Shown one piece after another: positions 53,853-54,874 of a stretch of 54,874 bases of DNA. This stretch comes from Actinomycetota bacterium (GTDB lineage: Bacteria > Actinomycetota > Aquicultoria > JACQXZ01): assembly GCA_016208465.1 (NCBI GenBank), contig JACQXZ010000012.1:3141-58014 (forward strand), given 5' to 3'. The notes beneath the pieces were generated by a model, which was given only the letters and a program-made list of their open reading frames with translations, was not told the DNA's origin and made no database searches. A program made the position numbers and the translations under genes. Positions within the stretch are counted from its first letter, which is position 1, and every line of letters begins with the position of its first letter.

Positions 53853-54719
53853 ATGTCTGAATTTACAACGATTGTTACTTCAGACAAGGATGCGACCAAT
53901 CCTTATCTGCCTGAAATAGGAATAATTAAAAAAGTTGTCAAAGAAACAGCGGGCATAAAATCTTTTCAGGTTGTTTTAAAAGATGAAGAAAAGATGAAGA
54001 GGTTTAAATTTAAACCGGGACAAGTCGCTCAGCTTTCAGTTTTTGGGGCGGGAGAATCAACTTTTGCAATTAGTTCTTCTCCAACGCGTCCTGAATATTT
54101 TCAGTTTAGCGTAATGATGACAGGTGAAAATACGTCTGCTTTGCATGAACTGTTAGAAGGTGACGAAATTGGTGTCAGGGCTCCGCTTGGAAACTGGTTT
54201 GATTATGAAATGATGAAAGGAAAAAACATTGTTTTTGTTGGCGGAGGGATTGGAGTGGCGCCTCTTAGATCCTTGATTTTATTTATGCTGGATAACCGTT
54301 CGGATTATGGAGATTTAAAAGTTATTTATGGCGCCCGGACCCCAAATGATCTTTGTTTTTCTCTTGATTTAAAAGACTGGCAGCGAAGAGAAGATATAGA
54401 TTTGATTCTAACAGTTGATACAGACTTTCCGGGATGGGAAGGAAAAGTTGGTTTTGTTCCTGTGGTTTTAGGTGAAGAAGACCCTTCGCCCAAGAATACA
54501 ATTGCAATCACCTGCGGTCCTCCAATAATGATAAAGTTTGTTTTGCACGAGCTGGAAAGGATTGGTTTTGGAGATAAACAGGTAATTACTACTCTTGAAC
54601 GCAGAATGAAATGCGGCATTGGAATTTGCGGACGCTGCAATATTGGTTACAAATATATTTGTGTAGATGGACCTGTTTTTACTATGGAAGAACTCAAGGA
54701 ACTGCCGAATGAGATGTGA
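53853..54719 (+). CDS. floxA: FloxA-like FAD/NAD(P)H oxidoreductase
   Basis: 288 residues of the ferredoxin-NADP reductase fold: FAD region FAISSSPTRPEYF, NAD(P)-binding GGGIGVAPLRSLI, and a C-terminal CGIGICGRCNIGYKYIC for a 2Fe-2S cluster, as in sulfhydrogenase gamma and dihydroorotate-dehydrogenase electron-transfer subunits. It is the likely entry point for NADH electrons. It ends 25 bp before a group II intron. Confidence 0.9.
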   Translation: MSEFTTIVTSDKDATNPYLPEIGIIKKVVKETAGIKSFQVVLKDEEKMKRFKFKPGQVAQLSVFGAGESTFAISSSPTRPEYFQFSVMMTGENTSALHELLEGDEIGVRAPLGNWFDYEMMKGKNIVFVGGGIGVAPLRSLILFMLDNRSDYGDLKVIYGARTPNDLCFSLDLKDWQRREDIDLILTVDTDFPGWEGKVGFVPVVLGEEDPSPKNTIAITCGPPIMIKFVLHELERIGFGDKQVITTLERRMKCGIGICGRCNIGYKYICVDGPVFTMEELKELPNEM

Positions 54720-54744
54720 CGGGAAGACGTGAGATGTAAGACGT

Positions 54745-54874
54745 GTGCGCCGAGTAAGCTTATTAACTCTTATCAGTGCAAGTCTGGTCTGGGCAAAGGT
54801 TAGCCACCAGCCCAGCATTGAATCTCACGCATAGGGAGGTAACGAACTATGTGAAGCTGAGAGGAGAGAGGTAT
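54745..54874 (+). ncRNA. Group II intron, 5' end (truncated by window edge)
   Basis: It begins GTGCGCC, the canonical group II 5' splice end. Domain I-like elements follow: CAGTGCAAGTCTGGTCTGGG, AAAGGTTAGCCACCAGCCC and GGGAGGTAACGAACTATGTG. It is inserted in a GACGTGAGATGTAAGACGT word block just after floxA. The maturase gene would lie to the right, outside the window. Confidence 0.75.

Overview
The window is AT-rich bacterial DNA with many TTG and GTG starts. It carries a soluble HdrCBA-Flox electron-bifurcation operon, a ferritin-like protein and copper exporters, and no respiratory or photosynthetic genes. This suggests an uncultivated anaerobic bacterium, perhaps a subsurface candidate phylum. 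That placement is inference; no taxonomic marker was tested.

Layout. (1) 1-15.5 kb, minus strand: a long, closely spaced gene train read from 15.5 kb down to the left edge. It holds a broken DUF2318 gene, two FtsX-type permeases and an ABC ATPase, a DUF2933-like protein, a tiny Cys-Cys protein coupled to lgt, two TPR proteins, a flavoprotein, a metallophosphoesterase, a CopB-type copper ATPase, a heavy-metal-associated (HMA) protein, a CcdA-like thiol transporter and a ZIP metal transporter. (2) 15.6-17.1 kb: a BlaI-type repressor and an M56 sensor protease. The same 17-bp operator (TACTAC-N5-GTAGTA) lies before the repressor (two tandem sites) and before the train (one site), so the pair probably controls both. 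(3) 17.2-23.4 kb: two vapBC-type toxin-antitoxin pairs, a CPBP membrane protease, and a second copper ATPase (CopA with two YHS domains) behind a CsoR-like operator. (4) 23.5-31.2 kb: a type I restriction locus in which hsdS is fused in frame to hsdR, with an IS1634-type element 2 bp upstream of hsdM. (5) 31.2-32.8 kb, now plus strand: a ferritin-like gene, a terminator and tRNAs Arg, Lys, Leu and Gly. (6) 32.9-46.9 kb: tig-clpP-clpX-lon, small envelope proteins, several decayed genes, valS-folC and ndk. (7) 46.9-54.7 kb: hdrC-hdrB-hdrA-floxD-floxC-floxB-floxA, ending at the 5' end of a group II intron that runs off the right edge.

The most striking feature is repeat invasion. A 489-bp mini-element (48664-49152) inside the hdr operon carries only a DUF559/Vsr-like nuclease gene. 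It has about 50-bp imperfect terminal inverted repeats and a perfect 8-bp target duplication. Its inner ends are G/C-run palindromes, and relatives of these are inserted in frame in four genes of this window (HMA protein, hsdM, folC, floxB). A second repeat class, short words such as GTCACAAG, CTATAGG or CTTCTGAC, fills many intergenic gaps. These words often form inverted pairs that make long hairpins before start codons, and they have entered coding sequence, breaking the DUF2318 gene.
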